Shown one piece after another: positions 29,111 through 39,743 of a stretch of DNA of 64,000 bases (positions are counted from its first letter, which is position 1; each line of letters opens with the position of its first letter). The notes beneath the pieces were generated by a model that worked only from the letters and a program-made list of their open reading frames with translations, was not told where the DNA came from and did not search any database. This DNA comes from PFJX01 sp040751755 (lineage in GTDB: Bacteria; Pseudomonadota; Gammaproteobacteria; Burkholderiales; Thiobacillaceae): positions 10,503 through 74,502 of the forward strand of contig JBFMHC010000031.1 in the NCBI GenBank assembly GCA_040751755.1, read 5' to 3'. A program made the position numbers and the translations under genes.

Positions 29111-29387
29111 GTTTCCCTCCCGTGGAATATGCGGTCATCGCATTCCGCTGCTCGTGGCCCCCAGCTTGCCTGGGAGGCCAAGGCGCGGTGTTTTCATAAG
29201 GTTAACCCAGAACGGTGGGCGGACAAGACCACGAGGCCCGCGAGGTGGTGGATTCGCCAGGTGGCGGCCAATGTCGCGATGATCGCCTCGATCTGTCAGG
29301 CGATCTCACTGGACGCCGGCGGCAAGATGATCAACGGTTTGAGTGTGCTTCGCTTCAGGAAGGCTTGAATGGCAAGCCCTGAAATGC
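29111..29387. other. Intergenic region between the sigma-54 activator and tRNA-Asn
   Basis: No convincing gene. A dyad at 29124-29146 (GGAATATGCG with spacer then CGCATTCC) lies just upstream of the activator start and could be an operator. On the plus strand an open frame runs to 29368 and ends in MIASICQAISLDAGGKM and GLSVLRFRKA; this may be a relic of a mobile-element protein, but I cannot name a family. Confidence 0.35.
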
Positions 29388-29416
29388 AAAAGGCCCGCAA
29401 AAATGCGGGCCTTTTT
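29388..29416 (-). terminator. Rho-independent terminator after tRNA-Asn
   Basis: A hairpin with stem AGGCCCGCA/TGCGGGCCT, flanked by A and T runs on both sides, so it could work in either direction. It lies just 3' of the minus-strand tRNA-Asn gene. Confidence 0.85.
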
Positions 29417-29421
29417 CTGTT

Positions 29422-29497
29422 TGGCTCCCCGACCTGGGCTCGAACCAGGGACCTGCGGATTAACAGTCCGTCGCTCTACCGACTGAGCTATCGGGGA
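29422..29497 (-). tRNA. tRNA-Asn (anticodon GTT)
   Basis: A 76-nt cloverleaf with acceptor TCCCCGA pairing with TCGGGGA, anticodon loop CTGTTAA (GTT), T-loop GGTTCGAGCC, and an encoded CCA. Its 3' end points towards the eCIS locus, so it is a possible integration site for that region. A promoter lies directly upstream and a terminator downstream. Confidence 0.97.
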
Positions 29498-29511
29498 ATC
29501 GAGAGACCGCG

Positions 29512-29540
29512 ATCTTACTGAGGGCGCGGTTCCCGGTCAA
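29512..29540 (-). promoter_or_regulatory. Sigma-70 promoter of tRNA-Asn
   Basis: On the minus strand TTGACC (29540-29535), a 17-bp spacer and TAAGAT (29517-29512), ending 14 bp before the tRNA 5' end. The sequence beyond -10 is mixed (ATCGCGG), compatible with stringent control. Confidence 0.75.
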
Positions 29541-29553
29541 CTGCAAAGTGCGC

Positions 29554-30744
<1,191 letters not shown>

Positions 30745-30820
30745 GATGGGGCCTTCGTGTTAGTTCAGAACGCGGGTGGCACGCGCGGTATGATCCACCA
30801 ATTTATCGCGCGATTTTAAC

Positions 30821-32857
<2,037 letters not shown>

Positions 32858-32926
32858 TTTGCCGCGCTTCGTGCCGATATGGTGCGACATGGAGTGTCCG
32901 GACGCTTGTCAGACAGGAGGATGCAG

Positions 32927-34588
32927 GTGACGTCGTTTTTCGCGAAGAACAACGATGCGGTGGTGAACTACGGTCAATTGCGCGCCCTGGTGGTGGATGA
33001 CTACCCGGGCATGCGCAGTGCCTTGAAGATCACGCTTTCCAACTTCGGCCTCTCGCGCATCGATATGGCGGCGAATGTCGGCGAGGTCCTGTTCAAGGCG
33101 CAGAACACCCGCTACGACCTGATCCTGTGCGACTTCAACCTGGGGGAGGGCAGGGACGGCCAGCAGCTGCTGGAGGAATTGCGGCATCGCCAACTGATCT
33201 CCCTGGGGGCCGTGTTCGTCATGGTCACGGCGGAGTCGGGCTATGAGAAGGTGGTCGCCACCGCCGAGCTGGCGCCCGACGATTACCTGATCAAGCCCTT
33301 CAGTTCCGAACTCATGCGTGCGCGTCTGGATGCCATCCTCTTGCGCAAGCAGGCATTCGCCGAGGTTTACGGCCACTTCGAGAATCACGAGATCGACGAG
33401 GCGATCGCCGGTTGCGACGACATCGTGCGCAACAAGCCCAAGTACGTCGTCGATGCCCTGCGCTTCAAGGGTGAACTGCTCAACGCGATCGGCCGCTTCG
33501 AGGAGGCGGAGGAGCTGTACCGCAAGGTCATCGAGATGCGTGCCGTGCCCTGGGCGCGCCTGGGACTGGCGCGCAGCCTGCACGAGATGAAGAAGGAGGG
33601 CGAGGCCGAGGAGATCCTGCACGACATCCTCGATACCGCGCCCGAGGTGGTGGCCGCCTACGACCTGCTCGCGGAGGTATGCACGGCGAACAAGGACATG
33701 CAGGGGGCGCAGCAGGCCCTGGAGCGCGGCGTCGCGGTGTCGGCCAAGACGGTGCGGCGCCAGCAGCGCCTGGGCGAGGTGGCCTTCGCCAACGGCGACC
33801 TCGAGGTGGCCAAGCAGGCCTACAGCGACGCGCTGGAGAAGGGGCGTCATTCCATATTCGTCGGTGCGGCGGATTTCGGCCATCTGTGCCGGGTGCAGGT
33901 GGAGCAGGGCGACCTCAACGGTGCCCTGGACACCCTGAAGAAGGGCAAGATGACCCTGCAGGCCGACCCGGAGGGTCAACTCGTCGGCGCCGTGGTGCGC
34001 GGCCTGGTCCACACCCGCGCCGGCAACCCCGCGGAGGCGGAGCGGGCGATGGACGAGGCGGCGCGCCTGAGCCAGGGCGGGGCGCGTACCGATGGCCGCC
34101 TGATGCTCGATTACGCCGACACCTGCATGGCCAACGGGCGTTTCGAGCAGGCGGATGCGGTGATCCGCGAGGTGGCGCGCAACGCCCACGACAGCGAATC
34201 CCTCCTGTCCAAGGCCAGGCAGATCTACGAGAAGGCCGGGCGCAGCGACGTCGGCGATGCCCTGCTCAAGGAATGCACCGCCAGTGTGCGCAGCCTCAAC
34301 AACGAGGCGGTGATCCTGGCGAAGAAGGGCGATTACCAGGGGGCGCTCGCCAAGCTGCGCCAGGCGACGCGCGAGGCGCCGTTCAACCCGCGCATCCTCA
34401 TGAACACGGTCTGGGTCATGCTCAAGCACCTGGAGGCGGAAGGTCTCGACCACGACCTGCACGACGAGGCGAAGGCACTGCTCGAAGAGGCGGACCGCCA
34501 GTCGCCCGGACATCCGCGCATCGCCACCCTGCGCGGACAGATGAAGGATGTGGAGGCGCGCTACGGCATACGCAGGAGGGACGCTTGA
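32927..34588 (+). CDS. Response regulator with C-terminal TPR repeats
   Basis: Start chosen at GTG 32927, because AGGAGG (32915-32920) sits six bases upstream; ATG 32921 touches the Shine-Dalgarno and ATG 32879 is further away. Residues 15-135 form a CheY receiver: LRALVVDDYPGMR, phosphoacceptor Asp in LILCDFNLGEG, and YLIKPFS with the conserved Lys. About 400 residues of TPR-type helical repeats follow (for example AIGRFEEAEELYRKVIE). There is no DNA-binding domain, so the output is probably protein interaction. It overlaps the following histidine kinase gene by 4 nt and is its likely partner. Confidence 0.9.
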   Translation: MTSFFAKNNDAVVNYGQLRALVVDDYPGMRSALKITLSNFGLSRIDMAANVGEVLFKAQNTRYDLILCDFNLGEGRDGQQLLEELRHRQLISLGAVFVMVTAESGYEKVVATAELAPDDYLIKPFSSELMRARLDAILLRKQAFAEVYGHFENHEIDEAIAGCDDIVRNKPKYVVDALRFKGELLNAIGRFEEAEELYRKVIEMRAVPWARLGLARSLHEMKKEGEAEEILHDILDTAPEVVAAYDLLAEVCTANKDMQGAQQALERGVAVSAKTVRRQQRLGEVAFANGDLEVAKQAYSDALEKGRHSIFVGAADFGHLCRVQVEQGDLNGALDTLKKGKMTLQADPEGQLVGAVVRGLVHTRAGNPAEAERAMDEAARLSQGGARTDGRLMLDYADTCMANGRFEQADAVIREVARNAHDSESLLSKARQIYEKAGRSDVGDALLKECTASVRSLNNEAVILAKKGDYQGALAKLRQATREAPFNPRILMNTVWVMLKHLEAEGLDHDLHDEAKALLEEADRQSPGHPRIATLRGQMKDVEARYGIRRRDA

Positions 34589-35241
34589 AAACACTCGACG
34601 GCATCGATGTCTACGCTGCACTGATCCACGAGCTGAAGAACAATCTCGGCCTGCTGGCGATGACCCTGGAGGCCATCCCCGATACCGGGGGCGCCGACCA
34701 CGACGGCAGGCTCGACGACGCGCGCCTGCTCTGTCAGCGCGTGATCGACCGGTTGCAGCAGGCACTGTTCGTCTACAAGGCCGAACGCCAGGCCGTGCAC
34801 CCGATGGTGGACGCCTATTCTCCCGCCGACATGGCCGCCGAGCTGTGCGAGACGGCGGCGGCGCTCTCGCGGGGGCGCCTGTCCGTCGATCTCGAGATGG
34901 CCGACGATGCCCCCGCGCTCTGGTTCTTCGACCGCAATCTGGTGGAGATGGCCTTGCTCAACGCGATCCACAACTCGCTGGATTACGCGCGTCAGTCCCT
35001 GCGTATCCGCGTGGGGATGTCCGGACCGTTGCTTGAGATCACCGTGGAGGACGACTCGCCCGGTTTTCCCGAGCATGTCCTGGAATCGTTCGCGGCCAAG
35101 CAGGCCTATCGTTCGACGAGCACCGGCCTGGGCCTGCAGTTCGCGCAAATGATCGCCGAGGCCCACGAAAACAAGGGGGTCAGGGGCGAACTGCGACTTG
35201 CCAACGAGGACGGTGCCCGCTTCTCCCTGCGTCTGCCCTGA
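34585..35241 (+). CDS. Small soluble histidine kinase
   Basis: A 218-aa protein starting at TTG 34585 (TTGA overlap with the regulator stop; AGGAGGG four bases before). The phosphoacceptor region is LIHELKNNLGLLAMTL. The ATPase domain shows LLNAIHNSLDYA (N box), VEDDSPGFPEHV (G1-like) and STGLGLQFAQMIAEAH (G2). There is no transmembrane or sensory domain, so it must sense through a partner or act as a phosphotransfer kinase for the adjacent receiver-TPR protein. The input signal is unknown. Confidence 0.88.
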   Translation: MKTLDGIDVYAALIHELKNNLGLLAMTLEAIPDTGGADHDGRLDDARLLCQRVIDRLQQALFVYKAERQAVHPMVDAYSPADMAAELCETAAALSRGRLSVDLEMADDAPALWFFDRNLVEMALLNAIHNSLDYARQSLRIRVGMSGPLLEITVEDDSPGFPEHVLESFAAKQAYRSTSTGLGLQFAQMIAEAHENKGVRGELRLANEDGARFSLRLP

Positions 35242-35283
35242 TCCCAGGGGTGCCGGGGTGGGTGAAAAAAATCGGTATGACAA

Positions 35284-35312
35284 TTGCTATCGGTGGCGAC
35301 CCTCGCTAGAAT
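35284..35312 (+). promoter_or_regulatory. Sigma-70 promoter of tRNA-Val
   Basis: TTGCTA (35284-35289), a 17-bp spacer, TAGAAT (35307-35312), then a GC-rich discriminator GCGCCCCG. Transcription should begin about 7 bases before the tRNA. Confidence 0.8.
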
Positions 35313-35325
35313 GCGCCCCGACCTT

Positions 35326-35402
35326 AGGCGCGTAGCTCAGCTGGTTAGAGCACCACCTTGACATGGTGGGGGTCGTTGGTTCGAGTCCAATCGCGCCTAC
35401 CA
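35326..35402 (+). tRNA. tRNA-Val (anticodon GAC)
   Basis: A 77-nt gene with acceptor AGGCGCG/CGCGCCT, anticodon stem-loop CCACC-TTGACAT-GGTGG (GAC), a T-arm GTTGG-TTCGAGT-CCAAT with one G-T pair, and an encoded CCA. It lies 53 bp upstream of thrS. Confidence 0.97.
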
Positions 35403-35412
35403 GCTTCAATCC

Positions 35413-35443
35413 AAAAGCCTCGTTCGAGGCTTTTGTTGTTTTT
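35413..35443 (+). terminator. Terminator between tRNA-Val and thrS
   Basis: A perfect 10-bp stem AAAAGCCTCG/CGAGGCTTTT with a TT loop and a GTTGTTTTT tail. It ends only 11 bases before the thrS ATG, so either it serves the tRNA and thrS uses a promoter upstream of or within it, or it acts as an attenuator on thrS. Confidence 0.85.
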
Positions 35444-35454
35444 CGGGTGCCAAC

Positions 35455-37347
35455 ATGCCGGTGATTCGCCTTCCTGATGGTTCTGAGCGTCGCTTCGATA
35501 CCCCCGTGACCGTCGCGGAGGTCGCCGCGAGCATCGGTGCTGGCCTGGCCCGCGCCGCACTGGCCGGCAAGGTGAACGGCACTCTCGTCGATACCTCATA
35601 TCGCATCGAAACGGATGCCGATCTCGCCATCGTCACCGACAAGGACGCCGACGGCCTCGACCTGATCCGCCATTCCACTGCCCACCTGCTCGCCTATGCC
35701 GTGAAGGAACTGTTTCCCGAGGCGCAGGTGACCATCGGCCCGGTGATCGAAGACGGCTTCTATTACGACTTCTCCTTCAAGCGCCCCTTCACGCCGGAAG
35801 ACCTGGCGGCGATCGAGAAGCGCATGGCGGAACTGGCGAAGAAGGACATCCCGGTCAGCCGCGAGGAATGGGACCGCGACGCCGCGGTGGATTTCTTCAA
35901 GTCGATCGGCGAGGACTACAAGGCCGAGATCATCGCCTCCATCCCCGCCGGCCAGACCATCTCCCTGTATCGCGAGGGCGCGTTCGTCGACCTCTGTCGC
36001 GGCCCGCACGTGCCCTCCACCGGCAAGCTCAAGGCCTTCAAGCTGATGAAGGTCGCGGGCGCCTACTGGCGCGGCGACTCGAAGAACGAGATGCTGCAGC
36101 GTATCTATGGCACCGCCTGGTCCAACAAGGACGACCTGGCCGCCTACCTGCACCGCCTGGAAGAGGCGGAGAAACGCGACCACCGCCGCCTGGGCAAGCA
36201 GCTGGACCTGTTCCACCTGCAGGACGAGGCGCCGGGCATGGTGTTCTGGCACCCGCACGGCTGGGTGTTGTGGCAGGAGATCGAGCAGTACATGCGCGGC
36301 AAGTTCCGCGAGTACGGCTACCAGGAGGTGAAGACCCCGACGGTGATGGACCGCACCCTGTGGGAGAAGTCCGGCCACTGGGACAACTACCGCGAGAACA
36401 TGTTCACCACCGCCTCGGAGAACCGCGATTACGCGGTGAAGCCGATGAACTGCCCGGGCCACGTGCAGATCTTCAACCACGGCCTGCGCAGCTACCGCGA
36501 CCTGCCGCTGCGCCTCGCGGAGTTCGGTTCCTGCCACCGCAACGAGCCCTCCGGCGCGCTGCATGGTCTGATGCGGGTGCGCGCCTTCGTGCAGGACGAC
36601 GCGCACATCTTCTGCACGGAAAACCAGGTGCAGGCGGAGGTGTCGGACTTCATCAAGATGCTGCAGGCGGTGTACGCCGATTTCGGCTTCAGCGACGTGT
36701 TGGTGAAGCTGTCCACGCGTCCGGAAAAGCGGGTCGGCAGCGACGAGTCCTGGGACAAGGCGGAGGCCGGTCTGGCCGCAGCGTTGCAGCAGAATGGCCT
36801 GGCCTACGACCTGCAGCCCGGTGAGGGCGCGTTCTACGGCCCGAAGATCGAGTTCACCCTCAAGGACTCGCTCGGTCGTCTCTGGCAGGTCGGCACCATC
36901 CAGCTCGACTTCAACCTGCCGGTGCGTCTGGGTGCCGAGTTCGTCGACGAGGACAACACCCGCAAGCCGCCCGTGATGCTGCACCGCGCCATCCTCGGCT
37001 CCATGGAGCGTTTCATCGGCATCCTCATCGAACATTACGCCGGCAACTTCCCGGTCTGGCTCGCGCCGGTGCAGGCAGTGGTGATGAGCATCACCGACGC
37101 GCAGGCGGATTACGCGGGCGAGGTTACCCAAGCCCTTAAAAAACAAGGCTTCCGCGTGGTTTCCGACTTGAGAAGCGAGAAGATTGGCTATAAAATCCGC
37201 GAGCACTCCATGCAGCGTGTGCCGTTCCAGGTCGTCCTGGGCGACAAGGAGCGCCAGGAAGGCAAGCTGGCGGTCCGTGCCCGCGGTGGCGAGGATCTCG
37301 GGCAGATGACGCTCGACGCATTCGCCGCCATGCTGCGTAAGGGTTGA
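35455..37347 (+). CDS. thrS: Threonine-tRNA ligase
   Basis: A 630-aa class II synthetase of usual length. In order: N-terminal TGS domain (MPVIRLPDGSERRFD), the editing domain with HSTAHLLAYAV and GPHVPSTG, and the catalytic core with NCPGHVQIFNHGLRSYRDLP, class II motif 2 FGSCHRNEPSGALHGLMRVR and motif 3 HRAILGSMERFIGIL. The C-terminal anticodon-binding domain includes SEKIGYKIREHS. It heads the thrS-infC-rpmI-rplT-pheST-ihfA block conserved in beta- and gammaproteobacteria. The ribosome site before ATG 35455 is weak, and strong terminators lie on both sides of the gene, suggesting separate control. Confidence 0.97.
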   Translation: MPVIRLPDGSERRFDTPVTVAEVAASIGAGLARAALAGKVNGTLVDTSYRIETDADLAIVTDKDADGLDLIRHSTAHLLAYAVKELFPEAQVTIGPVIEDGFYYDFSFKRPFTPEDLAAIEKRMAELAKKDIPVSREEWDRDAAVDFFKSIGEDYKAEIIASIPAGQTISLYREGAFVDLCRGPHVPSTGKLKAFKLMKVAGAYWRGDSKNEMLQRIYGTAWSNKDDLAAYLHRLEEAEKRDHRRLGKQLDLFHLQDEAPGMVFWHPHGWVLWQEIEQYMRGKFREYGYQEVKTPTVMDRTLWEKSGHWDNYRENMFTTASENRDYAVKPMNCPGHVQIFNHGLRSYRDLPLRLAEFGSCHRNEPSGALHGLMRVRAFVQDDAHIFCTENQVQAEVSDFIKMLQAVYADFGFSDVLVKLSTRPEKRVGSDESWDKAEAGLAAALQQNGLAYDLQPGEGAFYGPKIEFTLKDSLGRLWQVGTIQLDFNLPVRLGAEFVDEDNTRKPPVMLHRAILGSMERFIGILIEHYAGNFPVWLAPVQAVVMSITDAQADYAGEVTQALKKQGFRVVSDLRSEKIGYKIREHSMQRVPFQVVLGDKERQEGKLAVRARGGEDLGQMTLDAFAAMLRKG

Positions 37348-37358
37348 TGAACACTGAA

Positions 37359-37392
37359 GGAGCCGATGCGGGTAATCGGCTCCTCGTTTTTT
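37359..37392 (+). terminator. Terminator or attenuator between thrS and infC
   Basis: A 9-bp stem GGAGCCGAT/ATCGGCTCC with a 7-base loop and a TCGTTTTTT tail. The infC Shine-Dalgarno (GAAGGGA) begins at the very next base, so read-through or a promoter inside thrS must feed infC. Confidence 0.85.
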
Positions 37393-37405
37393 GAAGGGAT
37401 TGGCG

Positions 37406-37927
37406 ATAGCTCAGGACAAAGAACTCCGGATCAACGGCGAGATCGACGCGCCCGAGGTCCGACTGGTCGGTGACGACGGCGAGCAGCTGGGCGTTGTCGG
37501 TTTGCGGGAAGCCCTTCTGAAGGCCGAAGACATGGAGTTGGATCTCGTCGAGATCGCCCCCATGGCGAAGCCGCCGGTATGCCGGATCATGGATTACGGC
37601 AAGCACAAGTACCGGGAGAGCAAGAAGCAGCATGAGGCCAAGCTCAAGCAGAAGCAGATCCAGGTCAAGGAAGTGAAGTTCCGTCCCGGTACTGACGAGA
37701 ACGACTACCAGGTCAAGTTGCGCAACCTGGTTCGCTTCCTCAGCGAGGGCGACAAGGCGAAGATCACCCTGCGCTTCCGCGGCCGCGAGATGGCCCACCA
37801 GGAACTGGGCATGGAGCAGTTGAAGCGGGTCGAAGCCGATCTGGCCGAATACGCCACGGTCGAGCAGTTTCCGAAGATGGAGGGGCGCCAGATGGTGATG
37901 GTCCTGGCACCGAAGAAGAAAAAATAA
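37406..37927 (+). CDS. infC: Translation initiation factor IF-3, rare start codon
   Basis: A 173-aa IF-3: LRINGEIDAPEVRLVGDDGEQLG, the linker helix PPVCRIMDYGKHKY, and the C-terminal domain FRPGTDENDYQVKLRN and KITLRFRGREMAH. No ATG, GTG or CTG fits. GAAGGGA (37393-37399) is six bases before ATA 37406 and directly abuts TTG 37400. I choose ATA, giving an N-terminus IAQDKELRINGEI. IF-3 discriminates against non-AUG starts, so a rare start codon gives autogenous repression, as known for the AUU start of E. coli infC. Confidence 0.93.
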   Translation: MAQDKELRINGEIDAPEVRLVGDDGEQLGVVGLREALLKAEDMELDLVEIAPMAKPPVCRIMDYGKHKYRESKKQHEAKLKQKQIQVKEVKFRPGTDENDYQVKLRNLVRFLSEGDKAKITLRFRGREMAHQELGMEQLKRVEADLAEYATVEQFPKMEGRQMVMVLAPKKKK

Positions 37928-38044
37928 GCATCACGCAGTTTGGGCCGGTGCGGGCCTGGTTGAAATCGCACCGACAAGTGTCGGCTGGCCAAGCAAGCGT
38001 TTCCGCCGGAAACCGCCAGGCGACATCGAAAAATGGAGTTTGTC

Positions 38045-38242
38045 ATGCCGAAGATGAAGACCAAGAGCGGCGCTGCGAAGCGTTTCCGCGTCCGGGGCAG
38101 TGGCAGCATCAAGCGCTCCTCCGCTTACATGCGCCACATCCTCACCAAGAAGACCACCAAGCGCAAGCGCCAGCTGCGCGGTATGTCTGAAGTGCATGCC
38201 GGTGACATCGGCCATGTCCGCGACATGATGCCCTACGCTTAA
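38045..38242 (+). CDS. rpmI: Ribosomal protein bL35
   Basis: A 65-aa basic protein with MPKMKTKSGAAKRFRV and ILTKKTTKRKRQLRG typical of bL35. Start set at the second in-frame ATG (38045), the conserved N-terminus; GGAG lies eight bases upstream. It is 15 bp before rplT. The 117-bp leader after infC may hold the L20 autoregulatory site known in other bacteria; I cannot trace the fold by eye. Confidence 0.97.
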   Translation: MPKMKTKSGAAKRFRVRGSGSIKRSSAYMRHILTKKTTKRKRQLRGMSEVHAGDIGHVRDMMPYA

Positions 38243-38257
38243 TCAAGGAGAACGCAC

Positions 38258-38623
38258 ATGCCTCGCGTCAAACGTGGTGTAACCGCACACGCCAATCACA
38301 AGAAGGTCCTGGATGCCGCCAAAGGCTACCGTGGCCGCCGCAAGAACGTATTCCGCGTCGCCAACGAAGCGGTCATGAAGGCCGGGCAGTATGCCTACCG
38401 CGACCGCCGTCAGCGCAAGCGCCAGTTCCGTCAGCTGTGGATCGCCCGTATCAACGCCGCCGTGCGCGACCTGGGCCTGGACATGACCTACAGCGTGTTC
38501 ATGAACGGCCTGAAGAAGGCGAACATCGAGATCGACCGCAAGGTCCTGTCCGATATGGCCATCTTCGACCAGCCGGCCTTCGCCAAGATCGCCGAGCAGG
38601 CCAAGGCCTCCCTGGCTGCCTAA
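38258..38623 (+). CDS. rplT: Ribosomal protein bL20
   Basis: A 121-aa protein of standard length: MPRVKRGVTAHANHKKVL, KGYRGRRKNVFRVANEAVMK, and the compact C-terminal domain DRRQRKRQFRQLWIARINAA. AAGGAG lies upstream. L20 organises early 23S folding and usually represses its own operon (infC-rpmI-rplT). A terminator follows. Confidence 0.98.
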   Translation: MPRVKRGVTAHANHKKVLDAAKGYRGRRKNVFRVANEAVMKAGQYAYRDRRQRKRQFRQLWIARINAAVRDLGLDMTYSVFMNGLKKANIEIDRKVLSDMAIFDQPAFAKIAEQAKASLAA

Positions 38624-38675
38624 CGTCGTACACATATCGGCCGGAACAAGCCTCGAACTTGCCCGGCGATATCGA

Positions 38676-38705
38676 GGGAGGCCCGCAAGGCCTCCCTTTT
38701 CATTT
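38676..38705 (+). terminator. Terminator between rplT and pheS
   Basis: An 8-bp GGGAGGCC/GGCCTCCC stem with a 5-base loop and a TTTTCATTT tail. It separates the ribosomal genes from pheST, or attenuates into it. I see no Phe-rich leader peptide here of the E. coli pheM type. Confidence 0.8.
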
Positions 38706-38751
38706 GTGTGATCGCATTCCCGCGCGTAGAGCGCAATGAACCGAGTCCGCC

Positions 38752-39732
38752 ATGAACCTGGATGACATCCTCAAGGACGCCGAACGCGAGTTCGCCGCCG
38801 CCGCCAACCTGCCGACCCTGGACCAGGTAAAGGCCCGCTTCCTGGGCAAGACCGGGGCCATCACCGAGCAGATGAAAGGTCTCGGCGCGCTGCCGCCCGA
38901 GGAGCGCAAGAACGCCGGTGCACGCATCAATGAGGTGAAGAACCAGGTCGAGGCCTTGCTCAAGGCCCGGCGCGATGCCATCCAGGCCGCGGACCTGGAG
39001 AAGCAGCTGGCGTCCGAGTCCCTGGATGTGACCCTGCCGGGGCGAGGCGAGGGCGTGGGCGGCCTGCACCCGGTGACGCGCGCGCTGGCCCGCATCGAAT
39101 CCCTGTTCACCTCGATCGGCTTTGCCGTGGCCGACGGCCCGGAGATCGAGACGGACTTCTTCAACTTCACCGCCTTGAACATCCCCGAAGACCATCCGGC
39201 GCGGGCGATGCATGACACCTTCTACCTGAAGGACGGTTCCCTCCTGCGCACCCATACCTCGCCGGTGCAGGTGCATTACATGCAGGCGCACGAACCGCCG
39301 ATCCGCATCATCGCCCCTGGTCGCGTCTATCGCGTCGATTCGGATGCCACGCACTCGCCCATGTTCCATCAGGTGGAAGGGCTGTGGGTGGATGAACAGG
39401 TGAGCTTCGCCAACCTGAAGGGCGTGGTGCAGGACTTCCTGCAGCGTTTCTTCGAGCGCGACGACCTGCAGGTGCGATTCCGTCCCTCCTTCTTCCCCTT
39501 CACCGAACCCTCGGCAGAGATGGACATGAGCTGGGGCGACGGCTGGCTGGAGATCGGCGGCTGCGGCATGGTGCATCCCAGCGTGTTCTCGCACGTCGGC
39601 ATCGACAGCGAGCGCTACCAGGGCTTCGCCTTCGGCATGGGCGTGGAACGCCTCGCCATGCTGCGCTACGGCGTCGATGACCTCCGTCTGTTCTTCGAGA
39701 ACGACCTGCGCTTCCTGAAGCAATTCGCCTGA
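38752..39732 (+). CDS. pheS: Phenylalanine-tRNA ligase alpha subunit
   Basis: A 326-aa subunit. An N-terminal coiled coil is followed by the catalytic class II core: GGLHPVTRALARIESLF, DTFYLKDGSLLRTHTSPVQ, IAPGRVYRVDSDATHSPMFHQVEG (two parts), FRPSFFPFTEPSAEMD, and GMGVERLAMLRYGVDDLR (motif 3). It pairs with PheT encoded 11 bp downstream to charge tRNA-Phe. Confidence 0.98.
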   Translation: MNLDDILKDAEREFAAAANLPTLDQVKARFLGKTGAITEQMKGLGALPPEERKNAGARINEVKNQVEALLKARRDAIQAADLEKQLASESLDVTLPGRGEGVGGLHPVTRALARIESLFTSIGFAVADGPEIETDFFNFTALNIPEDHPARAMHDTFYLKDGSLLRTHTSPVQVHYMQAHEPPIRIIAPGRVYRVDSDATHSPMFHQVEGLWVDEQVSFANLKGVVQDFLQRFFERDDLQVRFRPSFFPFTEPSAEMDMSWGDGWLEIGGCGMVHPSVFSHVGIDSERYQGFAFGMGVERLAMLRYGVDDLRLFFENDLRFLKQFA

Positions 39733-39743
39733 GGTAACACACC

